Assembly (NCBI GenBank): GCA_028679495.1
Contig: JAJRBK010000085.1
Coordinates: 1 to 7,437 of the forward strand
DNA from: Methanobacteriota archaeon
Lineage (GTDB): Archaea > Halobacteriota > Bog-38 > Methanoflorentales > Methanoflorentaceae
DNA length: 7,437 nucleotides
Direction: 5' to 3'
Of the stretch, positions 1 to 6,050 are shown in pieces. The notes beneath the pieces are model-generated. The model saw only the letters and a list, made by a program, of their open reading frames with translations. It made no database searches and was not told where the DNA came from. The translations under genes and the position numbers were made by a program. How positions within the stretch are numbered: the stretch's first letter is position 1; every line of letters begins with the position of its first letter.

Positions 1-1043
1 GCTTTTCTATAGACATAGTTCCTCACTACGTAATAGAGAGCACAAGCAAAATGCTCTCTGCAGTTGATAGGACCCCCTTTCATCAAAAGTATGTGACTGA
101 GCATCTCGGTGGCAAGCAGGATGAGGTTCGCTTGCTTAAGCAGTTTTTGAAAGGCGCGGGCATATACGGTGCAGAGCTACGCAGAAAAGGGTTTTCCGGC
201 TACCTGTGCGAGCTCCTCGTTATTCAGTACGGTTCGTTCGCAGGCGTGCTAGAAAGTGCTCGAAACTGGAAAATCGGAACGTATATCACCATCAACACCA
301 GTCGCGACAACGCGTTTTACGATCCACTTGTGGTCATCGATCCTGTTGACGTGAATCGAAACGTAGCTGCCGCGGTTTCGTTAGATAGCTTCTCCACTTT
401 TATTGACTCTGCACGAAGCTTCATCGAAAACCCGTGTACGCAATGTTTCTTCCCCCGCGAAGTGCCGCCGCTCGATGAGAACGCCCTTCGCAACATCTTG
501 AAAAAACGTAAAACCGCATTGTTCGGCGTGAAGTTTACTTTGCCAGACTTAGTCGATGATGTAGCGTACCCACAACTCGAGCGAGCATCCAGAGGAGTAC
601 AGAGCACCCTTAGAAGACATGACTTTCGCGAATTGCGCGGTGACATTTACTATGATCGTGGTAACGCACTCCTATTGTTTGAGATGCTGGTATGGGAGCT
701 GCCTGCAGTCAAGAGACACATGGGACCGTCAGCCGACTCAAAGCGACATGCGAAAAACTTCAAGGATACATACGAAAGCAATCCGACTGTTTTGACGGGC
801 CCCTTTATTGAAGAGGGGCGCTATGTCATTGAGATACAGCGCAAGTTCACAAGTTTCCCCCAGCTTGTTAAAAGTGAATATCAGACCATGCGATCAAGCG
901 AAGCGATCAGGCAAGCTATGGGGCGGGGTTTCAATGTCTTGAGAGACGAAGAACTGCTTTACGATCCGACACTCGGGTTTTTCTTGGCACGCTTTTTCAA
1001 TAGGACGCTCAATAACTGTGATCGGGCTCACAGGTCCCAGTAG
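1..1043 (+). CDS. cca: CCA tRNA nucleotidyltransferase, archaeal class I (partial, N-terminus off window)
   Basis: This enzyme adds or repairs the 3'-terminal CCA of tRNAs from CTP and ATP without a nucleic-acid template. The reading frame is open from base 3, so the ATG at 51 is internal and the real start lies upstream. Bases 3-50 encode an I-D-I-V-P-H-Y stretch matching the conserved strand of archaeal CCA enzymes; its Asp (bases 12-14) is probably the third catalytic carboxylate. DRTPFH follows at 66-83. The hallmark segment at 126-239 reads EVRLLKQFLKG..GIYGAEL, then GFSGYLCELL and YGSF. The C-terminal body and tail domain ends in a DPTLGFFLARFF-like helix. About 346 residues are visible; archaeal enzymes run to roughly 440-450, so about 100 are missing, including the GS..D.D nucleotidyltransferase motif. 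The stop overlaps the convergent deacetylase gene by 16 bases. Family assignment is firm. Confidence 0.96.
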   Translation, partial: FSIDIVPHYVIESTSKMLSAVDRTPFHQKYVTEHLGGKQDEVRLLKQFLKGAGIYGAELRRKGFSGYLCELLVIQYGSFAGVLESARNWKIGTYITINTSRDNAFYDPLVVIDPVDVNRNVAAAVSLDSFSTFIDSARSFIENPCTQCFFPREVPPLDENALRNILKKRKTALFGVKFTLPDLVDDVAYPQLERASRGVQSTLRRHDFRELRGDIYYDRGNALLLFEMLVWELPAVKRHMGPSADSKRHAKNFKDTYESNPTVLTGPFIEEGRYVIEIQRKFTSFPQLVKSEYQTMRSSEAIRQAMGRGFNVLRDEELLYDPTLGFFLARFFNRTLNNCDRAHRSQ

Positions 1044-2056
1044 CGCGCTTGGATTTCTTTAACCTTTTCCACCCGAGCTCGGACATCCTGTGAAATGCCC
1101 AGTTCAACATCCTCTTCTACAAATGAGGTGGCAAAACCAAATAAGGAGCCACAAATGGCGATCGTTGAATTTGCTAGGGCTTCCAAGTCGTATCCTCCCT
1201 CTAAAACCGCAATGACTTGACCCTCAGGCGACACCGTTTTGATGCGTTCAGTCAGCTCCCTAAAACAGTTTGCAGTTGCACACATGCCTCCGATGGGGTC
1301 TGCATAATGAATGTCTTGACCTGCAGATATAAACGTCAGTTCAGGTTCAAACTGTGCAGCGATTGGAGCGAGTAACGTTTCATAAATGTAATTGTACCCA
1401 TCGTCGTTCACTCCAGGAGAAAGGGGCACGTTTATGTTGAATCCCTTCCCGTCCCCAGCACCAACGTCTTCGTAATCTCCTGTTCCCGGATAAAACGGCC
1501 GCTGATGTGTTGAAAAGTACAAAACGCGTTGGTCTTCATAAAATGCAGCCTCCGTTCCATTGCCGTGATGCACATCCCAATCAACAATAAGTATGCGTTC
1601 AAGATCGTGACTTGCCATGGCATACTTAGCAGCGCACGCAACGTTATTAAAAATACAAAACCCCATCGCCTTGTTTCGAACGGCGTGATGTCCTGGAGGT
1701 CTGACTAATGCGAAGGCGTTGCTAACGTCAGCCATCACCGCATCTACGGCGCATATGGCGCCTCCGACTGCTAGCATCGCTACTGCATAGCTTTGTGATG
1801 AACAATAAGTATCCGCGTCGAGCCATCCTCCTCCTGCATCTGCTAGGCGTCGCACTCCCGCGATATAGCGTGCGTCATGGTTAGCCTTGACCTGATCAAT
1901 CGTCGCTCTGTATGGCTTTAATATAGCAACGCGTCGTGCATATTCGTTCTCCGCAATGCCTTGCATGACAGCGTCTAATCGACTACTGGACTCGACATGG
2001 TTTCCCGTGTCGTGATTTCTGTACGCAGGATCATAAATTATCGCACCGGCTGCCAT
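1028..2056 (-). CDS. Histone deacetylase family (AcuC/HDAC-like) zinc hydrolase
   Basis: This is a 342-residue enzyme of the arginase/deacetylase fold, expected to remove acetyl groups from lysine or a small acetylated amine. The whole active site is visible. RPPGHH (119-124) supplies the tandem His charge relay, DVHHGNG (161-167) gives zinc ligands Asp161 and His163, SAGQD (244-248) gives zinc ligand Asp248, and LEGGYDL places catalytic Tyr289. The N-terminal H(P)E..RL signature is slightly diverged (NHVESSSRL). Length is normal for a single-domain family member. The ATG at 2054-2056 has no convincing Shine-Dalgarno; a TATA-like element about 27 bases upstream suggests a leaderless mRNA. The gene ends inside cca, tail to tail. 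The substrate cannot be read from sequence: an acetylated chromatin protein such as Alba or a histone, an acetylated metabolic enzyme, an acetylpolyamine and N-acetyl-beta-lysine are all possible. Confidence 0.94.
   Translation of the reverse strand: MAAGAIIYDPAYRNHDTGNHVESSSRLDAVMQGIAENEYARRVAILKPYRATIDQVKANHDARYIAGVRRLADAGGGWLDADTYCSSQSYAVAMLAVGGAICAVDAVMADVSNAFALVRPPGHHAVRNKAMGFCIFNNVACAAKYAMASHDLERILIVDWDVHHGNGTEAAFYEDQRVLYFSTHQRPFYPGTGDYEDVGAGDGKGFNINVPLSPGVNDDGYNYIYETLLAPIAAQFEPELTFISAGQDIHYADPIGGMCATANCFRELTERIKTVSPEGQVIAVLEGGYDLEALANSTIAICGSLFGFATSFVEEDVELGISQDVRARVEKVKEIQARYWDL
1054..1068 (+). terminator. Weak T-rich stretch after cca
   Basis: Two short T-runs (TTTCTTT and CCTTTT) lie 10-25 bases past the cca stop, inside the 3' end of the opposing gene. 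Archaeal RNA polymerase can terminate on T-rich non-template strands without a hairpin, so this could end cca transcription. The runs are interrupted and the call is tentative. Confidence 0.25.
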
Positions 2057-2179
2057 AGTTGTGAAATGACGCTGAGAGGTTAATAATGTTATCTAATTGC
2101 CGCTCATGGGCAAAATAAGGGCATGAGCGGCACGAGAGGTAGGTTAATTTACTTGAAGTCATGAGTACTTAGTAGGACA
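2057..2179. promoter_or_regulatory. Divergent promoter region, deacetylase / CBS-ParB
   Basis: These 123 bases separate two outward-facing starts. For the minus gene, the AT-rich block at 2080-2098 is centred about 27-30 bases from the ATG and fits a TATA box of a leaderless transcript. For the plus gene, TTAATTTA at 2144-2151 lies about 33 bases before the ATG and would give a leader of only a few bases. The ATG at 2161 runs into a stop after three codons, which supports 2180 as the real start. A 7-base direct repeat GAGAGGT (2074-2080 and 2134-2140) sits next to each AT-rich element, with the inverted repeat at 2098-2132 between them. Promoter assignments are inferred from spacing only. Confidence 0.5.
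2098..2132. repeat. 11-base perfect inverted repeat, candidate operator
   Basis: TGCCGCTCATG (2098-2108) is the exact reverse complement of CATGAGCGGCA (2122-2132), with a 13-base spacer. Arm centres are 24 bases apart. It lies between the two predicted TATA elements and upstream of both expected transcript starts, so a DNA binding site is more likely than an RNA hairpin. Which protein binds it cannot be told; the nearby winged-helix/CBS regulator is one candidate. Confidence 0.6.
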
Positions 2180-2968
2180 ATGGGCTCACTGAAAGTGGAA
2201 GACTACATGACGCGTGATGTCATCACAGTCTCAGCAACCGATACCGTCAGAGATGTGATAAGCCTTATCAAAAACACCAAGCATGACGGGTTTCCCGTCG
2301 TAAAGCAAGGTAAGATAATCGGCTATGTTTCATCGATTGACATCCTGCTGTGCGATCAACAGGTAAAGGTCGCCGATATAATGTCAGTCAATCTCGTTGT
2401 TGCTCGCCGTGACATGGATTTATTTGATGCAGCCCGCGTGTTGTTCAGGTCAGAAAGCAAAAAGCTCCCAGTAATCGATGACAATGATACCGTGGTAGGT
2501 ATAATATCAAACACAGACGTCATCCGTTCGCAGATCGAGCGGGCTACCCCCGACAAGGTTTGGAAACTCATGCGGACACTGCGAACGATCCATAAAGTTC
2601 AAGTCGAAGAGCATTTCGACAAAGTGAGTATAAATGGTCTGGTCCCGACGCAATCAAAGATATTTGCAGACGAACTTGAAGGCAGGAGATACGAACTCGA
2701 AAAGGGACTTGCAGAGCCGTTGATCGTGGTGAAGAAGCGCGATAAAACGCTGCTAGTTGACGGGCATCATAGAGCTGTAGCTGCTCAGCGGTTGAAGCTT
2801 GAGGAGATAGATGCGTACATCATTACTATGGACCGCGACGTTCCTTTAGGCATGGAACGTACGGCTCGAAACACTGGCCTTAAGTCACTGGCTGATATCG
2901 AGATACTGGAAAGTGCAACCCACCCTCTTATTGAAATAACAAGACGAAGGGGCTCTCGAAACGTGTAA
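2180..2968 (+). CDS. Two CBS domains fused to a ParB/sulfiredoxin-fold (SerK-like) domain
   Basis: This 262-residue protein has three parts. CBS domain 1 (about 5-58: VEDYMTRDVITVSATDTV..., then GKIIGYVSSIDIL) and CBS domain 2 (about 63-118: VADIMSVNLV..., VVGIISNTDVI) together form one Bateman module, which in known families binds AMP, ATP or SAM. After a helical linker (119-150) comes a ParB/Srx-fold domain (about 151-217) with P-L-I-V-V at 180-184 and the signature VDGHHRAVAA at 193-202. The tail is basic (RRRGSR, 255-260). CBS-ParB proteins of this type occur in methanogens and are usually annotated as partition proteins. The lack of a partner ParA or a ParB-type HTH domain argues against a segregation role. 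The DGHHR motif resembles the archaeal free-serine kinase SerK, which shares this fold, so a nucleotide-regulated small-molecule kinase is an alternative. Domains are clear; the reaction is not. Confidence 0.9.
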   Translation: MGSLKVEDYMTRDVITVSATDTVRDVISLIKNTKHDGFPVVKQGKIIGYVSSIDILLCDQQVKVADIMSVNLVVARRDMDLFDAARVLFRSESKKLPVIDDNDTVVGIISNTDVIRSQIERATPDKVWKLMRTLRTIHKVQVEEHFDKVSINGLVPTQSKIFADELEGRRYELEKGLAEPLIVVKKRDKTLLVDGHHRAVAAQRLKLEEIDAYIITMDRDVPLGMERTARNTGLKSLADIEILESATHPLIEITRRRGSRNV

Positions 2969-2977
2969 AATTAACGT

Positions 2978-3856
2978 TTACATCAGGGAGCTGAAAAGTT
3001 GGCGAAGAACGTCCGTTCGTGTGATGACGGCTTCAGGACTTCCATCTCTTGTCACCAATAGATGACCTACTTTGCGCTCTTGGAATAAGCGTATAGCCTC
3101 GTACATTGGTGCTTCTTCATCGATCGAAAACAAACTCTGACTCATAAAATCGCGTGCTGATCCACCTTGCCCCGATGCGACCGCTTTACCAATGTCTTTT
3201 AAGGTGATAAAGCCAACAAGCCTGCCATTGTTCTTAACTGGTGCTCCGCGAATATCGTTATTAATCAAGGTTGCAGCGATTTGTTGTAGCGACATGTCTG
3301 CATCAACGCAGATTAACGCGTCGGAAGCATAATCTCCTACCCGCGTTTTAGGAAGGGAGATCATTTCAGAGACCGTAATAATAACCTTATTCTCTGAATC
3401 ATCCCGTCCGCAGACGGTGCCCTTAAATGTGAGCTTATTGACAGGGGTTGGACCTACTTTTAGCGTATCGCCGATATTAAAGTCGCGAGTGTTCCCAATT
3501 ATCTTAACCACCGCACTACACACGTCTGGATGTGCAACCGTTGTGAAATCAATTTCTTCAATGAGCGCGTTTGTTACTTCCACGTCATTTCTTACAAGTA
3601 CAACGTGAGCTTCTTCAGATAGTGTATCGAGTTCTAGTTCTTGATATGCCCTGCTAGTTGCTCTATACCCGCCTTTCGGACCAGGGACCCCTTCCACAAG
3701 ATGCAGCGCCTTAAGCGACTGCATTTGATTTCGAATAGTGCCTGGATTTCTGCCGACGATTTGAGCAATCTCTTCACCTCGAATTGATCGCGGATTTTCG
3801 CGGTATAAGCTTATGAGTGCTCTCAAGATCTCTTTTTGGACAGAAGTCAGTTCCAT
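2978..3856 (-). CDS. Winged-helix transcriptional regulator with C-terminal CBS pair (COG2524-like)
   Basis: This 292-residue predicted DNA-binding regulator is of an archaeal type. Residues 1-75 form a winged helix: QKEILRALISLY, the turn region GEEIAQIVGRNPGTIRNQMQSLKAL, then the wing GPKGGYRAT. A beta-rich middle domain (about 76-168) contains NIGDTLKVGPTPVNKLTFKG. Two CBS domains follow, about 172-226 (VDADMSLQQIAATLINNDIRGAPV..., GFITLKDI) and 234-289 (ARDFMSQSLFSIDEEAP..., AVITRTDVLRQL). The architecture implies DNA binding controlled by an adenosyl nucleotide or SAM. The target is unknown; autoregulation through its own AT-rich upstream region is plausible. It converges on the CBS-ParB gene with a 9-base gap. 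The ATG at 3854-3856 begins the first helix directly and has AT-rich DNA upstream, consistent with a short or absent leader. Confidence 0.92.
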   Translation of the reverse strand: MELTSVQKEILRALISLYRENPRSIRGEEIAQIVGRNPGTIRNQMQSLKALHLVEGVPGPKGGYRATSRAYQELELDTLSEEAHVVLVRNDVEVTNALIEEIDFTTVAHPDVCSAVVKIIGNTRDFNIGDTLKVGPTPVNKLTFKGTVCGRDDSENKVIITVSEMISLPKTRVGDYASDALICVDADMSLQQIAATLINNDIRGAPVKNNGRLVGFITLKDIGKAVASGQGGSARDFMSQSLFSIDEEAPMYEAIRLFQERKVGHLLVTRDGSPEAVITRTDVLRQLFSSLM

Positions 3857-3922
3857 GATTCTATTTAATATGATTAATTATGAGATATAAGGTTTATTAG
3901 GTTTCGTGTTGAAGAAGGAAAA
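3857..3922. promoter_or_regulatory. Compact AT-rich divergent promoter, HTH-CBS regulator / nog1
   Basis: Only 66 bases separate the two starts. On the minus strand, CCTTATATC (complement of 3884-3892) is a good TATA-like box about 32 bases ahead of the regulator's ATG. On the plus strand, GATATAAG (3884-3891) and TTTATTAG (3893-3900) are TATA candidates about 36 and 26 bases ahead of the nog1 GTG. The two promoters therefore overlap. A small inverted repeat TTAAT-ATG-ATTAA (3865-3877) lies between the regulator's TATA box and its start and could be an autoregulatory site, though AT-rich palindromes this short arise by chance. Confidence 0.45.
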
Positions 3923-4897
3923 GTGTTCAACATATCGACCGTTCCAACTGCTCAAGAGCTCCTTGACAAGGCGTTTAGAAAAAGCGTCAGAGCGAGGGCT
4001 GGAAAACGGGCTGGCAAACGAGCTGATAAGGCAATGATTCTGACCGCCTCAAACATCTTAGTAGATAATCTTCGAATGGTCGTGAGACGTTTTCCTAATC
4101 TTGATTCAATTGATGAGTATTATAGCGACACTATAGATACGTTAGTTGGAATTGACAAGCTCAAAATATCGCTCAGCTCAGTGAGTTGGGCTGCCTCTAA
4201 GATTTACCAATTATCTCGGGCTGCCATCGGGAGACTCGACCGAGTGCAAGACCCAGCAGTGGTCAGAAGGCAAGTGTATGGGCGTATAGGCTCTATTATG
4301 AGAGAGATAGCGGCGGATCTCGATTTCTTAAACGAAGCTCGTAATACAATCAATGCGCTCCCTCACGTAACAAATGAACCTACTATTCTGGTCGGTGGAT
4401 ATCCGAATGTCGGCAAGTCAAGCTTCGTGTCACGAATTACTAAAGCGAGACCTCAGATTGCATCTTACCCCTTTACGACGAAAGGGGTTATCGTTGGCCA
4501 CATACAGTGCGCCGACCAGCGTTATCAAATCATAGACTTGCCAGGTCTGCTTGATCGGCCCTTGAATAAGCGAAACCCCATTGAGCTGCAAGCCATCGCT
4601 GCCCTCAAGCATCTTGGAGATGTAGTATTATTCATCGTTGACCCCACCGGCTCATGTGGCTATGATCTAGCAGAACAATTACACCTCTTAGACGAACTTC
4701 GGTTAGAGATCATGCTACCTTTCGTTGTTGCTGTCAACAAAGCAGATATTATGCCTATGATAGCCACGATTGAAGGTTATCGCATGTCGACAAAATCAGG
4801 CGAGGGGGTCGATGAAGTCTTGAATTACTTACTCGACAAAGCTGCTGAACACAAGAGTCAAGCGAGTGCTATGGCTCAAGACGAGGACGCCCCATAA
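3923..4897 (+). CDS. nog1: Nog1-family (Obg/TRAFAC) GTPase, predicted large-subunit assembly factor
   Basis: This 324-residue GTPase is related to eukaryotic Nog1, which acts in 60S ribosome maturation. The family-typical N-terminal helical domain starts FNISTVPTAQELLDKAF and continues through VGIDKLK..L..VSWAA and LDFLNEAR to about residue 145. The G domain follows: G1 GYPNVGKSS (159-167), G2 SYPFTTKG (181-188), G3 DLPG (205-208, where DTPG is usual) and then LLDRP, family motif CGY (245-247), G4 NKAD (272-275), G5 STKSGEG (289-295). It is a short archaeal form without the long eukaryotic C-terminal extension. The GTG start at 3923 is chosen because the conserved N-terminus begins there; the next ATG, at residue 38, would delete it. 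A purine run just upstream is a poor, too-close Shine-Dalgarno. An unusual AGKR tandem repeat sits at residues 26-34. Confidence 0.94.
   Translation: MFNISTVPTAQELLDKAFRKSVRARAGKRAGKRADKAMILTASNILVDNLRMVVRRFPNLDSIDEYYSDTIDTLVGIDKLKISLSSVSWAASKIYQLSRAAIGRLDRVQDPAVVRRQVYGRIGSIMREIAADLDFLNEARNTINALPHVTNEPTILVGGYPNVGKSSFVSRITKARPQIASYPFTTKGVIVGHIQCADQRYQIIDLPGLLDRPLNKRNPIELQAIAALKHLGDVVLFIVDPTGSCGYDLAEQLHLLDELRLEIMLPFVVAVNKADIMPMIATIEGYRMSTKSGEGVDEVLNYLLDKAAEHKSQASAMAQDEDAP
3996..4031 (+). repeat. 12-base tandem repeat inside nog1
   Basis: GGGCTGGAAAAC (3996-4007) and GGGCTGGCAAAC (4008-4019) differ at one base and are followed by a diverged copy GAGCTGATAAGG (4020-4031). In frame this encodes repeated A-G-K-R units, a strongly basic stretch near the N-terminus of the GTPase. 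Confidence 0.7.
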
Positions 4898-4906
4898 GAA
4901 GAGTGT

Positions 4907-5812
4907 TCAAAACGGATTGGTTCCAACAACATAACACGCTATTAAAAAGCCGATAATCGCACCTGTATTCAAAAAGGGTAAACCTGCTTGGGGCTTTCCT
5001 TTCAGAACAAGAACCATAAGTGCCACGTATCCTGCGAGTGTGCCCACTATGGCACCGAACGCCGGGATGTTGATGAAGGCAAGAGCCGGCCCACCTAAAA
5101 AAGAGTTCGCCGATATTACCAGAATAGTTGGAATGACTGCGTCGCCAAGTCCCATAAAAAACGCTTCACGCTTTTCCAGTTTTTCCTCCTTCGGGCTTGT
5201 CGAGGCTTCTCGCGCCCATTGTATATGAGAGTACCCCCTGTTACGCGGAAGAACAAAAAGCACTGGCAGGTTCAAGTCCACTACGCCCTCAGCAAGGCTT
5301 ATCATATGCTTTGTCTCGTACACCGCTACGAAATCGTAAACAGCAAGCGCTATTAACAATATTAAAGTTGGAAGAATTGCCAAGGATATCCCGAAAATTG
5401 CAGCAGCGCCGGCGCCTATAAGGATCCCAACTAGGTCTATAACGTACCACTCCGGATAGTAAAAAAGTAAAAACGCCGTCATCGCGGTTGCTGCCACCGC
5501 TATAAGCCACCCTATATCGGTGATGGTCAACAGCAACGACGAATAGACGAAATAGAGGGTGGAGATGATTACAACCCCCATAATGACTTTGAGCATCCAT
5601 TGCTTTCCTAATCGGATGATGAGGAGTAGGAATCCGGTGAAGACGAGGACGAGCGCGATATAATAGAGTGCGTTAAAAACAGATTCGGGATTATCAAACG
5701 CCCTCACATTTGACATCTCAAAGGGACTCGCCAGCAAGAGCGCGATAAGCTGGATGGCGACAATAAACAAGGCCATTGCAAAAGGTGAGAGTCTCTTCAG
5801 TATACCGTTCAC
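4907..5812 (-). CDS. Presenilin/signal-peptide-peptidase-like intramembrane aspartyl protease
   Basis: This 301-residue polytopic membrane protein belongs to the archaeal presenilin homologue group (A22 peptidases), which cleave transmembrane segments inside the bilayer. About nine membrane spans can be drawn, near 11-30, 46-68, 73-95, 100-118, 122-142, 143-163, 218-238, 245-270 and 279-298. The two catalytic aspartates are present: Asp160 in the YD motif (VYDFVAVYE) and Asp224 in GLGD (221-224, the GxGD motif). A charged cytosolic loop rich in K and E lies between them (about 190-217). The third signature, PAL, is represented by LPFLNTGA (P279-F280-L281). The GTG start is supported by AGGAG eight bases upstream; an ATG at residue 13 would cut into the first span. 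It converges on nog1 with a 9-base gap and no recognisable terminator. The substrate is unknown. Confidence 0.92.
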   Translation of the reverse strand: MNGILKRLSPFAMALFIVAIQLIALLLASPFEMSNVRAFDNPESVFNALYYIALVLVFTGFLLLIIRLGKQWMLKVIMGVVIISTLYFVYSSLLLTITDIGWLIAVAATAMTAFLLFYYPEWYVIDLVGILIGAGAAAIFGISLAILPTLILLIALAVYDFVAVYETKHMISLAEGVVDLNLPVLFVLPRNRGYSHIQWAREASTSPKEEKLEKREAFFMGLGDAVIPTILVISANSFLGGPALAFINIPAFGAIVGTLAGYVALMVLVLKGKPQAGLPFLNTGAIIGFLIACYVVGTNPF

Positions 5813-5820
5813 TCAAAGAA

Positions 5821-5825
5821 CTCCT
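5821..5825 (-). promoter_or_regulatory. Shine-Dalgarno of the presenilin-like gene
   Basis: On the minus strand AGGAG lies 8 bases before the GTG at 5812-5810. It decides the start, and it shows that this transcript has a real leader, unlike the probably leaderless deacetylase gene. Confidence 0.65.
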
Positions 5826-5907
5826 GCGAACGTGGTGCATAAATGAGCAAGCGATAGGCCTCCAAATATCAGCTATGGCCTAAACGTGCTACTTCTATAT
5901 AGAACCC

Positions 5908-6036
5908 ATGCGGTCAAAATATAAACGTAGAAAGGAGTCTGCATCTCCTGCGGTGAGTGGGCTTATTATGTCTCCAGTCACCTTTGCTGTGCTTTTTCTC
6001 CATCTTTTAGAGAAGAGTGCGATTATCTTGGCATAG
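5908..6036 (+). CDS. Possible 42-residue membrane protein or gene remnant (doubtful)
   Basis: An ATG-to-TAG ORF encodes a basic N-terminus (M-R-S-K-Y-K-R-R-K) followed by a hydrophobic stretch beginning around AVSGLIMSPVTFAVLFL. That is the outline of a small membrane protein, loosely reminiscent of Sec61-beta/SecG or of an archaeal pilin N-terminus. Against it: there is no ribosome binding site, the nearest TATA-like element is only about 6 bases upstream and would start transcription after the ATG, and the length can arise by chance. Just downstream, the fen1 frame reads another hydrophobic stretch (LGIALIGAFLYHH, ending near 6065), so the pair could be a frameshifted remnant of one small membrane protein. 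I cannot name a family. Confidence 0.2.
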   Translation: MRSKYKRRKESASPAVSGLIMSPVTFAVLFLHLLEKSAIILA

Positions 6037-6050
6037 CTTTAATTGGTGCA

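Noticed and set aside
51..53. ATG at 51 as the start of cca
   Set aside because: The same frame is open to base 3 and encodes the conserved I-D-I-V-P-x-Y strand of the family, so the gene is cut by the window edge rather than starting here.
317..646. 109-codon minus-strand ORF inside cca
   Set aside because: It lies wholly antisense to a well-supported conserved gene and shows no family features.
1432..1641. 69-codon minus-strand ORF inside the deacetylase gene
   Set aside because: It is an alternative frame of the region coding for the zinc-binding DVHHGNG motif.
3922..4910. 9-base direct repeat AGTGTTCAA at 3922-3930 and 4902-4910, flanking nog1 like attachment sites
   Set aside because: The repeat is short, the enclosed gene is a conserved core gene, and there is no integrase or transposase. 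One copy is simply the nog1 start region and the other the end of the opposing gene. Chance is the best explanation.
5040..5600. Overlapping ORFs on both strands inside the presenilin-like gene (62, 74 and 103 codons)
   Set aside because: All are shadows of a membrane protein with intact YD and GxGD motifs.
5933..5949. AGGAG/CTCCT hairpin upstream of fen1
   Set aside because: Five base pairs with a 7-base loop is too weak to call as a structured RNA or terminator.
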